Source: an uncultured bacterium
GTDB taxonomy: Bacteria; Bacteroidota; Ignavibacteria; Ignavibacteriales; Melioribacteraceae
Length of the DNA stretch: 40,509 nt
Assembly (NCBI GenBank): GCA_937936675.1
Contig: CALDDL010000173.1
Coordinates: forward strand, 1-40,509
Direction: 5' to 3'
In this document: positions 26,689 to 35,164 of the stretch, in pieces
Position numbering within the stretch: position 1 is the stretch's first letter
Layout of the letters: each line of letters starts with the position of its first letter
The notes under the pieces: generated by a model
What the model was told of the DNA's origin: nothing
Databases searched by the model: none
What the model saw: only the letters and a program-made list of their open reading frames with translations
Program-made: the position numbers and the translations under genes

Positions 26689-27816
26689 CTAAACAACAGT
26701 TCTCTTTTTGATAAAAGAGAAATATGATACAAAAATGAGACAGATTATAGAAGAAAAGACCCAATATCCATAATCTTTATTCAATTCCAACATTAATGAA
26801 CCGATAATTGGTCCTGTTATAGTACCCGCTCCATATAACATAATATAAAATCCATTTGCCTTAGGAATCTGATCCTTTCTGATTTTATCAACCGCAAAAT
26901 TCAATCCAAGTGTATATAACGAAGGTATTACTCCTCCGATCAATAGAAATATGGCTATTAGAAGGTAAAAATTATGCGTGAATACCGGAAGCAATATAAA
27001 AACCGATAAAATAAGGGCGATAGAAAGTATTAATTTCCTCTTATCCATTTTATCCGATAGATGTCCGATAAAATAAAGAATAACAATTCCACCGATTACA
27101 AATGAGGTCATAAAAATAGAAATATCGGTTTCGCTAAACAAAGTTCTAAGACCAAATATCGGAAGGACTACAATAATTGAGGATTCAAAAAATCCGTATA
27201 TAAAAGATGAGATTAAACTAAGGCGCGGCATATCCAATAATCTCATCGGTGCGGATTTCTCCTCTTTCTTCGTTATTTCAATTTCCTCGAAATAAATAAA
27301 TTGAATAATGAGTACTATAAGCATTATTGCGAAACTAATTACGAATGGAAACCAATCGGCGATCTGAATAGTCCATATCAGCATTGTACCAATTGCTATT
27401 CCGATAGAAAGAAGAACAACATAAAGCCCAATATTTTTCCCTCTGTTTTTTTCTGTACTTATAGTATTAATTATCACTTCGGTACTAACGAATATAAAAG
27501 TGCCGCCGATACCCATTATAAAACGGAGCGGAAAAAGGAGATAAAGATTATACCAATAGATATGACCGAGTGCACCAAATGCCCATATTAAAAGACCGAT
27601 AAGGAGAATTTTTCTGACGTTGAATCTGGTAATTAAGCTACCAGTTAATGGAGAGAAGATAAGAATGCTAAGAAGTCCAATTGTAGTAAGAACACCTGTT
27701 ATTGCAGTTGGAGTACCCGCTTTTTCCAATAGAATTACGGTTACGGGTGTAACAAGTCCGAAACCAATTCCTCCGATTGTAATGCCTGCGAGTGCGAGTA
27801 AGAAATTCTTTTTCAT
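26689..27816 (-). CDS. MFS transporter
   Basis: A 375-residue integral membrane protein with about 11-12 hydrophobic helices and major-facilitator features: G-I-G-F-G-L-V-T-P-V in helix 1 and the loop motif G-S-L-I-T-R-F-N-V-R-K (variant of motif A). A second loop copy reads G-H-L-S-D-K-M-D-K-R-K. It resembles drug/sugar efflux MFS proteins, but the substrate cannot be read. It is a single gene divergent from the U32 gene; the 88-bp gap must hold both promoters. Confidence 0.88.
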   Translation of the reverse strand: MKKNFLLALAGITIGGIGFGLVTPVTVILLEKAGTPTAITGVLTTIGLLSILIFSPLTGSLITRFNVRKILLIGLLIWAFGALGHIYWYNLYLLFPLRFIMGIGGTFIFVSTEVIINTISTEKNRGKNIGLYVVLLSIGIAIGTMLIWTIQIADWFPFVISFAIMLIVLIIQFIYFEEIEITKKEEKSAPMRLLDMPRLSLISSFIYGFFESSIIVVLPIFGLRTLFSETDISIFMTSFVIGGIVILYFIGHLSDKMDKRKLILSIALILSVFILLPVFTHNFYLLIAIFLLIGGVIPSLYTLGLNFAVDKIRKDQIPKANGFYIMLYGAGTITGPIIGSLMLELNKDYGYWVFSSIICLIFVSYFSFIKKRTVV

Positions 27817-27904
27817 ATTCTCATAAATTGAATATCCAAATATAAGAGCAAATACCTTACTTGCGATATAGTTTTTAATTATATTAGATGTCCTAAATAA
27901 AAAA

Positions 27905-29152
27905 ATGAATTTTGAAGACGAAAGAGAAGAATTGAAGAAACCAAAACTATTAGCCCCCGCTGGGGATTGGACGATGCTTGTAACGGCAATAAAAAATGGG
28001 GCAGACGAAGTTTATTTCGGCACCGAAAATCTTAATATGCGCTCCAAAGCAGAAAATTTCCAATTGGCAGATTTAGAAAAAATTGCCTCTTATTGCAGAG
28101 AGCACAACGTAAAAACAAATCTAACGCTTAATTCTATTGTCTATGAAGATGAGATTGATCTTTTAGATACTATATTGATAAAGGCGAAGGAAGCCGGAAT
28201 CGATATGGTGATTTGTTGGGATTTTGCCGTAATACAAAAATGCAGAGAATTAAATATCCCTTTTTGCATCAGTACTCAGGCTTCAATATCCAATTCTCAA
28301 TCGGCAAAATTTTTCAAAGAGATGGGAGCAAGCAGAATTGTTCTCGCACGTGAATGTACGTTAGATAAAATCGAAGAGATTAAAAAAGAAGTGGATATCG
28401 AAATAGAGACTTTTATTCATGGTGCGATGTGCGTGGCAATAAGCGGAAGATGCTTTATGAGCCATGACGTATTCAATAAAAGCGCAAATAGGGGCGAGTG
28501 TATTCAACCCTGCCGCAGAGAATATGAAATTATCGATAAAGAAGAGGGACATTCATTTATTCTTGGCGAAGATTATGTGATGTCGCCTAAAGATTTATGT
28601 ACGATAGAATTTATAGATAAATTAATTGAAGCTAAGATAGATATTTTCAAAATTGAAGGACGCAAAAGAAGCCCCGAATATATAGCAAAAGTAGTTTCTT
28701 CTTATCGAAAAGCAATTGATCAATATTTTGATGGAGTATTGACAGAAGAAAAAAAAGCAGAGCACTTAAAAGAATTGGAAAAAGTATATAACAGAGGATT
28801 TTCAAGCGGATTTTATTTTGGTACTCCCGGAAAGGAAGAATTTTCCGATACTTATGGAAGTCATGCTTCAACGAGAAAAGTTTATCTTGGTAAAGTTCTT
28901 AATTATTTCAAAAAAGAAAGCGTGGGGCATGCACGTATTATGTCAGGTGAAGTAAAAAAAGGAGATCAACTTTATATCATTGGCGACACGACAGGTGTAG
29001 TAGAGCTCGAACTTAACGATTTTTATTCTAACGACAAGTCCGCAGAATCAGCAGCAAAAGGTGAAGAGATAACATTCAAGTGCCCCGAGATAATCAGGAC
29101 AAATGATAAAGTATATAAGGTGGTGGAAGTAGAAAAAAATAACCCTTCTTGA
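27905..29152 (+). CDS. Peptidase U32 family protein, TrhP/RlhA-like
   Basis: A 415-residue U32 protein. It shows the N-terminal L-L-A-P-A-G-D-W-T and G-A-D-E-V-Y-F-G, then E-T-F-I-H-G-A-M-C-V-A-I-S-G-R-C-F-M-S, R-G-E-C-I-Q-P-C-R-R, and D-I-F-K-I-E-G-R-K-R-S-P-E-Y. The conserved cysteines fit the iron-sulfur site of the RNA-hydroxylating members (TrhP makes 5-hydroxyuridine in tRNA; RlhA hydroxylates 23S rRNA). The C-terminal region is the usual beta-barrel extension. Which RNA it acts on is not evident; an old protease annotation is less likely. It is transcribed towards the STAS gene at 29291. Confidence 0.88.
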   Translation: MNFEDEREELKKPKLLAPAGDWTMLVTAIKNGADEVYFGTENLNMRSKAENFQLADLEKIASYCREHNVKTNLTLNSIVYEDEIDLLDTILIKAKEAGIDMVICWDFAVIQKCRELNIPFCISTQASISNSQSAKFFKEMGASRIVLARECTLDKIEEIKKEVDIEIETFIHGAMCVAISGRCFMSHDVFNKSANRGECIQPCRREYEIIDKEEGHSFILGEDYVMSPKDLCTIEFIDKLIEAKIDIFKIEGRKRSPEYIAKVVSSYRKAIDQYFDGVLTEEKKAEHLKELEKVYNRGFSSGFYFGTPGKEEFSDTYGSHASTRKVYLGKVLNYFKKESVGHARIMSGEVKKGDQLYIIGDTTGVVELELNDFYSNDKSAESAAKGEEITFKCPEIIRTNDKVYKVVEVEKNNPS

Positions 29153-29290
29153 TAAGCAAAGCATTACTAACAGAAAAAAATAATTATGCTTAATAGAAAT
29201 GGCATTGCCCGAGAGAAGTAAAAAATATACTTATGGTAAAGTAAATTGCAGATTAATGATTCTTATAGCCGGGTTATTCTATAGATTGTA

Positions 29291-29656
29291 TTATTTCCAG
29301 GTAAGAGTACCGAAGCCGGGGTTAAAACTTGCTATAGCATCATTTAAGACTGTAAATACTTTGAATACCTTATCCATTCTTGTAAGAACGAACATAAGAT
29401 TAGTAACTTCTTTATTATAAACCAAACGAAGATCACCGCCCATTGTATTAGTCTTTTTCAATACCGAAACCATTGCTCCCAAGAAAGTCGAATCAATATA
29501 TTCACAAATGCTTAAATCAGCAATTAATTTAGTATTGCCATTATTTATCATTGAGATTGCGTAATCTTTAAATTCTACTGCTTTAGCCAGAGTTGCCCTG
29601 CTTAAGAAAATATGTATTACCGTTACATCACCAAATTTTTCTGCTTTAAAATCCAT
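29291..29656 (-). CDS. STAS-domain anti-sigma factor antagonist, second copy
   Basis: A 121-residue STAS domain with S56 in Y-I-D-S-T-F-L-G, the same residue number and motif as the protein at 23339-23680, and a shared L-K-K-x-x-x-x-G-G-D-L-x-L-V block. The two are therefore close paralogues. This one stands alone, convergent with the U32 gene. Upstream on the same strand lie a terminator (29764-29815) and a sigma-54 promoter (29847-29862); expression from that promoter would need read-through of the terminator. Another promoter in the 110 bp directly upstream is possible. Confidence 0.88.
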   Translation of the reverse strand: MDFKAEKFGDVTVIHIFLSRATLAKAVEFKDYAISMINNGNTKLIADLSICEYIDSTFLGAMVSVLKKTNTMGGDLRLVYNKEVTNLMFVLTRMDKVFKVFTVLNDAIASFNPGFGTLTWK

Positions 29657-29763
29657 AAACCTATCTTAATTAAATAAATTGAAAGAGAAATATATGTATA
29701 TTTAATCGAAATCCAAACTAAGAAAAATGAAGATTACAAAGGTATGATAAATTAAAAACGACT

Positions 29764-29815
29764 TCTTTAAAAAAAAGAAGGCGAAGAACATTTATCAAAC
29801 TTTTGTTTCTTCGCC
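29764..29815 (-). terminator. Intrinsic terminator
   Basis: On the minus strand GGCGAAGAA (29815-29807) and TTCTTCGCC (29788-29780) form a perfect 9-bp stem with an 18-base loop, followed by TTCTTTTTTTT. It ends a transcript coming from the right, either from the sigma-54 promoter at 29847-29862 or from the upstream operon. Confidence 0.85.
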
Positions 29816-29836
29816 ACTCTTAAGGACGGAGGATTG
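29767..29836 (-). ncRNA. Candidate sigma-54-dependent small RNA, about 66 nt
   Basis: A consensus sigma-54 promoter (29847-29862) would start transcription near 29836, and a strong terminator ends about 66 nt later. No open frame with a ribosome site fits between. The 5' part carries an unpaired CCTCCGTCC, complementary to Shine-Dalgarno sequences, as in several trans-acting small RNAs. No homologue is recognised and expression is not shown; a terminated leader of the STAS gene is the alternative. Confidence 0.5.
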
Positions 29837-29846
29837 CTACTATATA

Positions 29847-29862
29847 AGCAATCCGCGTGCCA
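29847..29862 (-). promoter_or_regulatory. Sigma-54 (-24/-12) promoter, full consensus match
   Basis: On the minus strand the sequence is TGGCACG-CGGA-TTGCT, matching TGGCACG-N4-TTGCW at all fixed positions. The -12 half overlaps one arm of a perfect inverted repeat (GGATTGCT/AGCAATCC, 29831-29854). It is 190 bp upstream of the STAS gene with a terminator in between. Confidence 0.8.
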
Positions 29863-29922
29863 CTTATTTATAATTGTTTAATAGAACTAAATTGAAGTTA
29901 TTTAGGAAAATATCTGTTTTTG

Positions 29923-29943
29923 GGTGCGAATATTTTTCGCACC
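29923..29943. promoter_or_regulatory. Perfect dyad upstream of sigma-54 promoter, or end-of-operon hairpin
   Basis: GGTGCGAA-N5-TTCGCACC is centred about 97 bp upstream of the predicted start at 29836, matching the spacing of the dyad upstream of the other sigma-54 promoter (about -95). It also lies 19 bp past the stop of the 29962 gene, where a terminator would be expected, but no T-run follows on that strand. Both roles are possible. Confidence 0.5.
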
Positions 29944-29961
29944 AAACGAAATATATGCGCA

Positions 29962-30744
29962 CTAATTAATAGGAAATGATAAACTAAAGCGTACGGATTC
30001 CTTATCAATACCGAGACTTATTGGTTGTTCTATAATTTGATTATCGGAAAAAAATATTAAGTCTAACTGGCTTACTGCCCAAATAACCGCATAAGATATA
30101 AAATATAAATTTCGAGTTTTATAAGCATTATTATACTCATTATACTTTGCTTCTATTAGAAGCCTATTTGATTCGTTTAAATAAGCATCTTGCTTTTTAT
30201 TTGTATCATTAGAATAATATACTATAAGACCAATATTAATTATGCTAAGACCGGAATAAATAATTGATTTAGCAGTATTACCCACACCAAGATGACCCCA
30301 ACCCGGCAGCACCAAATTCTTAAAAATATTAGCACTATTGTCGATATATTTAATTACCGGTTTTTGATTAACGGCTCCGGGACGCAATTCATCTATTCGA
30401 TTGGCAATATTAAATTTCTTTTTAACATCTTCAAATAAAGGAATAATTACTGGAGACATTTTAAGCGGACTTGGTGTATAATTGCTTCTTAATTTTAATA
30501 TTTCTGCGAAACTATCTCTTGCTGCATTTTCATTATTTATTGAATAATATGAGACCGCAAGTATCTCATATATTTCAACTTTTTGCGAATCGCTTATCTC
30601 CGCAGATGCTAATAGATCGTTTGCCGTTCGAATTACATTTTCGTATTCAAACGATTCAAATTGAGTACGAAGATTTTCGAGACTTGCCACCTGCGCAGTG
30701 CAAGTAATTGAGATAAAAAAGAGAACAATAAAATATTTATTCAT
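29962..30744 (-). CDS. DUF5683-like membrane protein with TPR-like N-terminus
   Basis: A 260-residue exported or membrane protein. A signal peptide (to about residue 18) is followed by a helical repeat region (20-100; Y-E-N-V-I-R-T-A-N-D-L-L and N-N-E-N-A-A-R-D-S-F-A-E-I-L), then the segment L-V-L-P-G-W-G-H-L-G-V-G-N-T-A-K-S-I-I-Y-S-G, characteristic of DUF5683-type proteins, with two hydrophobic helices. The function of that family is unknown. I chose the ATG at 30744, which overlaps the stop of the Kelch gene (TGATG), so translation is coupled. It is the last gene of the kinase/activator operon. Confidence 0.75.
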   Translation of the reverse strand: MNKYFIVLFFISITCTAQVASLENLRTQFESFEYENVIRTANDLLASAEISDSQKVEIYEILAVSYYSINNENAARDSFAEILKLRSNYTPSPLKMSPVIIPLFEDVKKKFNIANRIDELRPGAVNQKPVIKYIDNSANIFKNLVLPGWGHLGVGNTAKSIIYSGLSIINIGLIVYYSNDTNKKQDAYLNESNRLLIEAKYNEYNNAYKTRNLYFISYAVIWAVSQLDLIFFSDNQIIEQPISLGIDKESVRFSLSFPIN

Positions 30745-32021
30745 CACTTAAGGAGTGCCATTTTTTTTGTTACCGAAAAATTTTCACTACTTAACTTAAC
30801 AAAATAGATTCCTGAACTTACTTTATTACCTAAATTATCAGTGCCATCCCAATAAAGAGAATGACTACCCGAAGGCGAGACCCCGCTATAAAGATCCTTG
30901 ATCCGCTCTCCGAGATAATTATAAATCTCAATATTAATTTTCTGTTCCTTATTTATATCAAAAGAAATGGTGGTCGAGGGATTAAATGGATTGGGATAGT
31001 TTTGATGTAATTTTATTGATGTTGGTAGTTCTTCGATTCTATCACGATTGCTAACCATAGTAGTATCAAAATAGATCTCTACGGCTCTTACAACTTCACC
31101 CTTAGCATCGCGGCCGCCGAATACAGCTATTTTATTTTGGTAATTAACCGCCATAAAATTTTTGCGAGCAAAATTCATTGGCACATATTGTTTCACTTTT
31201 ATAGAATCATTATTTCCGATTTCCACTGATTCTACCGTAGAAAGAGCAGAGTTGGTTTCATCATAACCGCCAATGATTAAAACTCTTCCGAGAAACTCAT
31301 TATATACCGCTGCGCCGCCTGCACGAGGTGAGAGAAGAGCCGCATCTAAATAATAATATTTCCGTCCGGTTATATTAAATTTTCTAATCCAATTTTTGAT
31401 TCCGTTATATATACCGCCAAATATAAAAATATCTTTTTTTACAATAGCTGTCATGTGCGCTTCGGGCTTATCGGCACTACCTAAATCAAATTTTATACTC
31501 TCCTCTTTAGTAACAAGATTATATTCGACAATATATGGAAGTGTAACTCCCGAAATTGATGAATTACCGCCGATAATATATAGATTATCGCCTACTACAT
31601 GACCGGTAGAAAAATTTCTGGCAAAAGTTGGTTTACTGTCTTTAATCTCCGGATTAATATTAGTAAACTCAAAACCTTCTAAAGATTCTTTAATAGTAGA
31701 ATTAGGTTGATTACCTCCAAAATAAATTGAGCTTCCTTTATAAAAATCTGCCGATAATAAATATCGAGCTTCTTTCATTGCACCAACCATCTTCCAAACA
31801 TTATTTACCGGGTCATATTCCTGAATCCAATTAACGGCACTTTGAAGTGAATCGGAATAACCACCGATGATATAGAATTTTGGCGTTTTTAAATCATTAT
31901 TGAAAATTGCTGCACCGCCGGAAACGGGAAACGGCATATTGCCCATCTGACGCCATACTCCCTGCCCCGACATCCCAGTAGTGGCAATTATTAATATTAA
32001 TAGTGTTACTAGCTTTTTCAT
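30744..32021 (-). CDS. Kelch-repeat protein with T9SS sorting domain
   Basis: A 425-residue secreted protein. A signal peptide is followed by about six Kelch blades, each marked by a G-G pair (F-Y-I-I-G-G-Y, I-Y-F-G-G-N, L-Y-I-I-G-G-N, I-F-I-F-G-G-I, V-L-I-I-G-G-Y, I-A-V-F-G-G-R), forming a beta-propeller. The C-terminus is a type IX sorting domain (N-Y-P-N-P-F-N-P and S-S-G-I-Y-F-V-K-L). It is 40 bp downstream of the Ser/Thr kinase gene and coupled to the next gene. Its place between a kinase/activator pair and a membrane protein suggests an extracellular partner or output of that pathway; this is inference. Confidence 0.87.
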   Translation of the reverse strand: MKKLVTLLILIIATTGMSGQGVWRQMGNMPFPVSGGAAIFNNDLKTPKFYIIGGYSDSLQSAVNWIQEYDPVNNVWKMVGAMKEARYLLSADFYKGSSIYFGGNQPNSTIKESLEGFEFTNINPEIKDSKPTFARNFSTGHVVGDNLYIIGGNSSISGVTLPYIVEYNLVTKEESIKFDLGSADKPEAHMTAIVKKDIFIFGGIYNGIKNWIRKFNITGRKYYYLDAALLSPRAGGAAVYNEFLGRVLIIGGYDETNSALSTVESVEIGNNDSIKVKQYVPMNFARKNFMAVNYQNKIAVFGGRDAKGEVVRAVEIYFDTTMVSNRDRIEELPTSIKLHQNYPNPFNPSTTISFDINKEQKINIEIYNYLGERIKDLYSGVSPSGSHSLYWDGTDNLGNKVSSGIYFVKLSSENFSVTKKMALLK

Positions 32022-32061
32022 AATAATAAATTTTTTATTTATTGTTCAATTTTTATACCAC

Positions 32062-33669
32062 TTACTTAAAGGTAATTCTAAGACTTATTGTATCTCCTCT
32101 TTCAGCTCTTACTACAGTATCAATATCCCTAAAAGACGAATTCTTAATTAATATTTTATTATTTACTCCCGGCATAATACGAATTAGATTCTTTAAAGGT
32201 GTAGTACCTTTTAGAACGTTATTGACGTACACGTCTCCCCAAGGATAAACTCTGCAGCTTAGATAAGCAAATAATGTATCTAAAGAAATTTTTAGATTTG
32301 TTGTTCTATTCGGATTAATATTTATTTTCCCTGTATAAATCGGATAATCGGGATGAACTAATCGGACAGTATATTCTCCCTCCGGTAGAGAAATCGCTTC
32401 TCTAAGAGGTGTGGTCTTCTTAAATTCATTATTAATATAGATATCAGCCCAAGGGAAACATTCTACATAGAAAGTACCGCTTCTTATAATTCCTTTTTCG
32501 TTCCCATTAGTTGTTTCATCAGAATTTGAGTTGTTTTTGTTATTTATTGGTTCTTTTTCTTCGACAACTAATTTATCTTTTAACTTATCTGTTTCATTTT
32601 GTTGTGAATTTAGTTCATCGCCTTTTAGATCGTTAGTTGTTTCTGTTTTTAGTTTATTTTGATTATTGGTATTTATATTAAGAGAATCTGCTTGAATCGG
32701 ATTTATTATTTTGCTATTAGAATTGAAATAATAGATAGCACCTGCGGAAAATCCAAGTATAATGAAAAGAGCAAAAACTAAAATTTTGCTATTTAGTTTT
32801 TGTTTGAGGCTTTCATCTTTTAGTTCTTTTGCATCATCAACTATTTGATCATCAAAATCTTCCCCTAACTCTTTTAATATTTCGGCTGCTGAACCATATC
32901 GCTCAACAGGATTCTTACATAATAATTTTTTTATTATGTTTTTTATCTCCTCTGGCAAAATATTTAAATCTTCAACAACGGAATCATAGTTATAACTCAT
33001 AATTTCATTAATAGTGAGATTTAAGTTTTCTTTGAGGAATGGATTCTTTCCGGTAAAGAGTTCATAAAAAACCACCCCCACCGAAAAGAGATCACTTCTT
33101 AGAGTAAGTTTTTCTCCTCTAATTTGTTCGGGGGACATATAACTGGGAGTCCCGACGATAGAATATGGTTGTGTAACAAAACTCTCTTCGGCAGAAAGAG
33201 CTAATCCAAAATCACCTATCTTCGCCTGAAGATTAGAATTAACAAAAATATTTTCCGGTTTTATATCTCGATGAATTATTCCATTATTATTTGCATAACT
33301 TAGTCCTTGAAGCACTTGAATCATTATCTGCTTCTTCTTTTCTAAATCCAAAGAAGGATCAGCAATTATTTTTCTAAGATTAGAACCCTCAAAATATTCA
33401 AACGAGATATAGAAATAATCTTTATCCGTACCGAAATCAAGCACCTTTATGATATTAGGATTATCGAGTTGAGCTAGTAATTTTGCTTCTCGCTTAAATC
33501 GATCAACAAGCGATTGATCCGAGATTTTTGCCGTATCTAAAACTTTAAGAATTATTTTTTTGGATAGATAAATATGATTGGCAAGGAACACGGCTGCATG
33601 TTCATCTTTCTTTAGAAGATCGATGACTTCGAAGCGTTCAAATAAAATGCTGGAAGTAAAATTTTGCAT
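32062..33669 (-). CDS. Membrane Ser/Thr protein kinase with two PEGA domains
   Basis: A Hanks-type kinase (about 10-270), a single membrane helix (296-315), an Asn/Lys-rich linker and two PEGA domains outside the membrane (about 398-465 and 466-535). Catalytic residues are present: K42, E61, H-R-D at 133-135 with K137/N140, D-F-G at 153-155, and G-T-P-S-Y-M-S-P-E. The glycine-rich loop is degenerate: L-L-K-K-D-E-H-A-A-V-F has no glycines where G-x-G-x-x-G is expected, so ATP binding may be unusual. The gene starts directly at the stop of the GAF sigma-54 activator gene, with no gap, so this activator is a likely substrate or partner. Confidence 0.9.
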   Translation of the reverse strand: MQNFTSSILFERFEVIDLLKKDEHAAVFLANHIYLSKKIILKVLDTAKISDQSLVDRFKREAKLLAQLDNPNIIKVLDFGTDKDYFYISFEYFEGSNLRKIIADPSLDLEKKKQIMIQVLQGLSYANNNGIIHRDIKPENIFVNSNLQAKIGDFGLALSAEESFVTQPYSIVGTPSYMSPEQIRGEKLTLRSDLFSVGVVFYELFTGKNPFLKENLNLTINEIMSYNYDSVVEDLNILPEEIKNIIKKLLCKNPVERYGSAAEILKELGEDFDDQIVDDAKELKDESLKQKLNSKILVFALFIILGFSAGAIYYFNSNSKIINPIQADSLNINTNNQNKLKTETTNDLKGDELNSQQNETDKLKDKLVVEEKEPINNKNNSNSDETTNGNEKGIIRSGTFYVECFPWADIYINNEFKKTTPLREAISLPEGEYTVRLVHPDYPIYTGKININPNRTTNLKISLDTLFAYLSCRVYPWGDVYVNNVLKGTTPLKNLIRIMPGVNNKILIKNSSFRDIDTVVRAERGDTISLRITFK

Positions 33670-35154
33670 TTATTCTAATCCGTATTCCTTTAATTTTAAT
33701 TGTACCCATCTAACCGAGACATCAAGGGATTTTGCCGCTAATGTTCGATTGCCCTTGAATTGATCCAATCTTTTTTTTAATAAATTTATTTCAAATTCTT
33801 TCAAGGTACCGTTAAACTCTTCTAAATCTTTATCGTCTTCAATAATTAGGTGTTCAGAACCGATTCTATTACCATCACAGAGTATTAATGCTCTATGAAT
33901 TACGTTTATTAATTGCCTAATATTTCCGGGCCAATAATATGATTCGAGTTTTTTAATGGCATCCGAATCAATAACAAATTTTTTGCCCGAAAGTTTTTCA
34001 ATAAAATGTTTTGCAAGAATCGGTATATCACTTCTTCTTTCTCTAAGCGGTGGCATAGTTATTGGGAATACATTCAATCTATAAAAAAGATCTTCTCTGA
34101 AATTTCCATCCTTGGATAGTTCAAGTAAATCTTTATTTGTTGCAGCTAAAATGCGTACATCAACTTTTTTAACACTTACATCACCGAGACGAATGATCTC
34201 TCTATTTTCGAGCACTCTAAGTAATTTGGCTTGAAGCGCGCTTGAAATATCTGCAATCTCATCTAGAAAGAAAGTGCCTTTATCTGCCGCTTCCAATAGA
34301 CCGATCTTATCGCTATTAGCTCCCGTGAATGCTCCCTTTTTATAACCGAATAGTTCGCTCTCTAATAAAGTATCGGGAATTGATCCACAAAACTGGGCAA
34401 GAAACGGTTTTTCGTTTCTTTTACTCAATTGATGAATCGCGCGTGCAGCGATCTCTTTACCCGTTCCGCTTTCACCAGTAATCAAAACGGTTGCGTCTGT
34501 TTGTGCAACCTTATAAATAAGTTTGGCTAAATTTTTCATTACTTGGCTATCGCCGATCATATCAGGTATATCGATCGCCGATTGCAATTTATTAATAAGA
34601 ATGCTATTCTCTTTTTCTAATTCTTCTATCTTAATGATTCGATCTAATGCGAGACTAACAAGATTGGAAAAAAAATGTAAGAAGATTAAGTTTTCATCCG
34701 TAAATTCACGTCTATCAAGTGAACTATCGGCAATAATTACTCCCCATACCTTATCGTCTTTAATTATAGGAACGCCGATTACGGATTTTATTTTTTGTAT
34801 TTGAATGCTTTGAAATTGAGAAAACTGGGGATCACCCATTACATCATGATATAATAATGGTTTGCGTTCTTTCTTAACTTTTTGTAGAAGACCTGAAGAA
34901 AATTCATTTAGATTAATTATACTTTCGTTAGAAATTTTTCTCCCGCTAATTACAATAAAATCATCACTCTGCTCGTCATATTTTGCAAAGAGTGCTCTTT
35001 CGGCATTAATCACCTTAAGAATAATATCTATCGTCTCTTCAATCAATGAATCTTGTCTAGTAGATTCATTTAAAGTTTTGCTAAATCGATAGAGGGCTTC
35101 GTAGCTTTCTCTATCAATATTTTTTATTTGTGATATTTTATTTACGTATTCCAT
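33670..35154 (-). CDS. GAF-domain sigma-54 transcriptional activator
   Basis: An enhancer-binding protein without a receiver. A GAF sensor domain (about 20-175) is followed by a coiled-coil, an AAA+ domain with Walker A G-E-S-G-T-G-K-E (227-234) and the loop G-A-F-T-G-A (274-279), and a Fis-type HTH at the C-terminus (G-N-R-T-L-A-A-K-S-L-D-V-S). The architecture is like NifA/FhlA-type activators controlled by ligand or by protein partners. The downstream Ser/Thr kinase gene begins at the next base. Ten bp upstream is a lipoprotein gene. Candidate targets are the two sigma-54 promoters at 9174 and 29847. Confidence 0.92.
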   Translation of the reverse strand: MEYVNKISQIKNIDRESYEALYRFSKTLNESTRQDSLIEETIDIILKVINAERALFAKYDEQSDDFIVISGRKISNESIINLNEFSSGLLQKVKKERKPLLYHDVMGDPQFSQFQSIQIQKIKSVIGVPIIKDDKVWGVIIADSSLDRREFTDENLIFLHFFSNLVSLALDRIIKIEELEKENSILINKLQSAIDIPDMIGDSQVMKNLAKLIYKVAQTDATVLITGESGTGKEIAARAIHQLSKRNEKPFLAQFCGSIPDTLLESELFGYKKGAFTGANSDKIGLLEAADKGTFFLDEIADISSALQAKLLRVLENREIIRLGDVSVKKVDVRILAATNKDLLELSKDGNFREDLFYRLNVFPITMPPLRERRSDIPILAKHFIEKLSGKKFVIDSDAIKKLESYYWPGNIRQLINVIHRALILCDGNRIGSEHLIIEDDKDLEEFNGTLKEFEINLLKKRLDQFKGNRTLAAKSLDVSVRWVQLKLKEYGLE

Positions 35155-35164
35155 ATTCGATATT

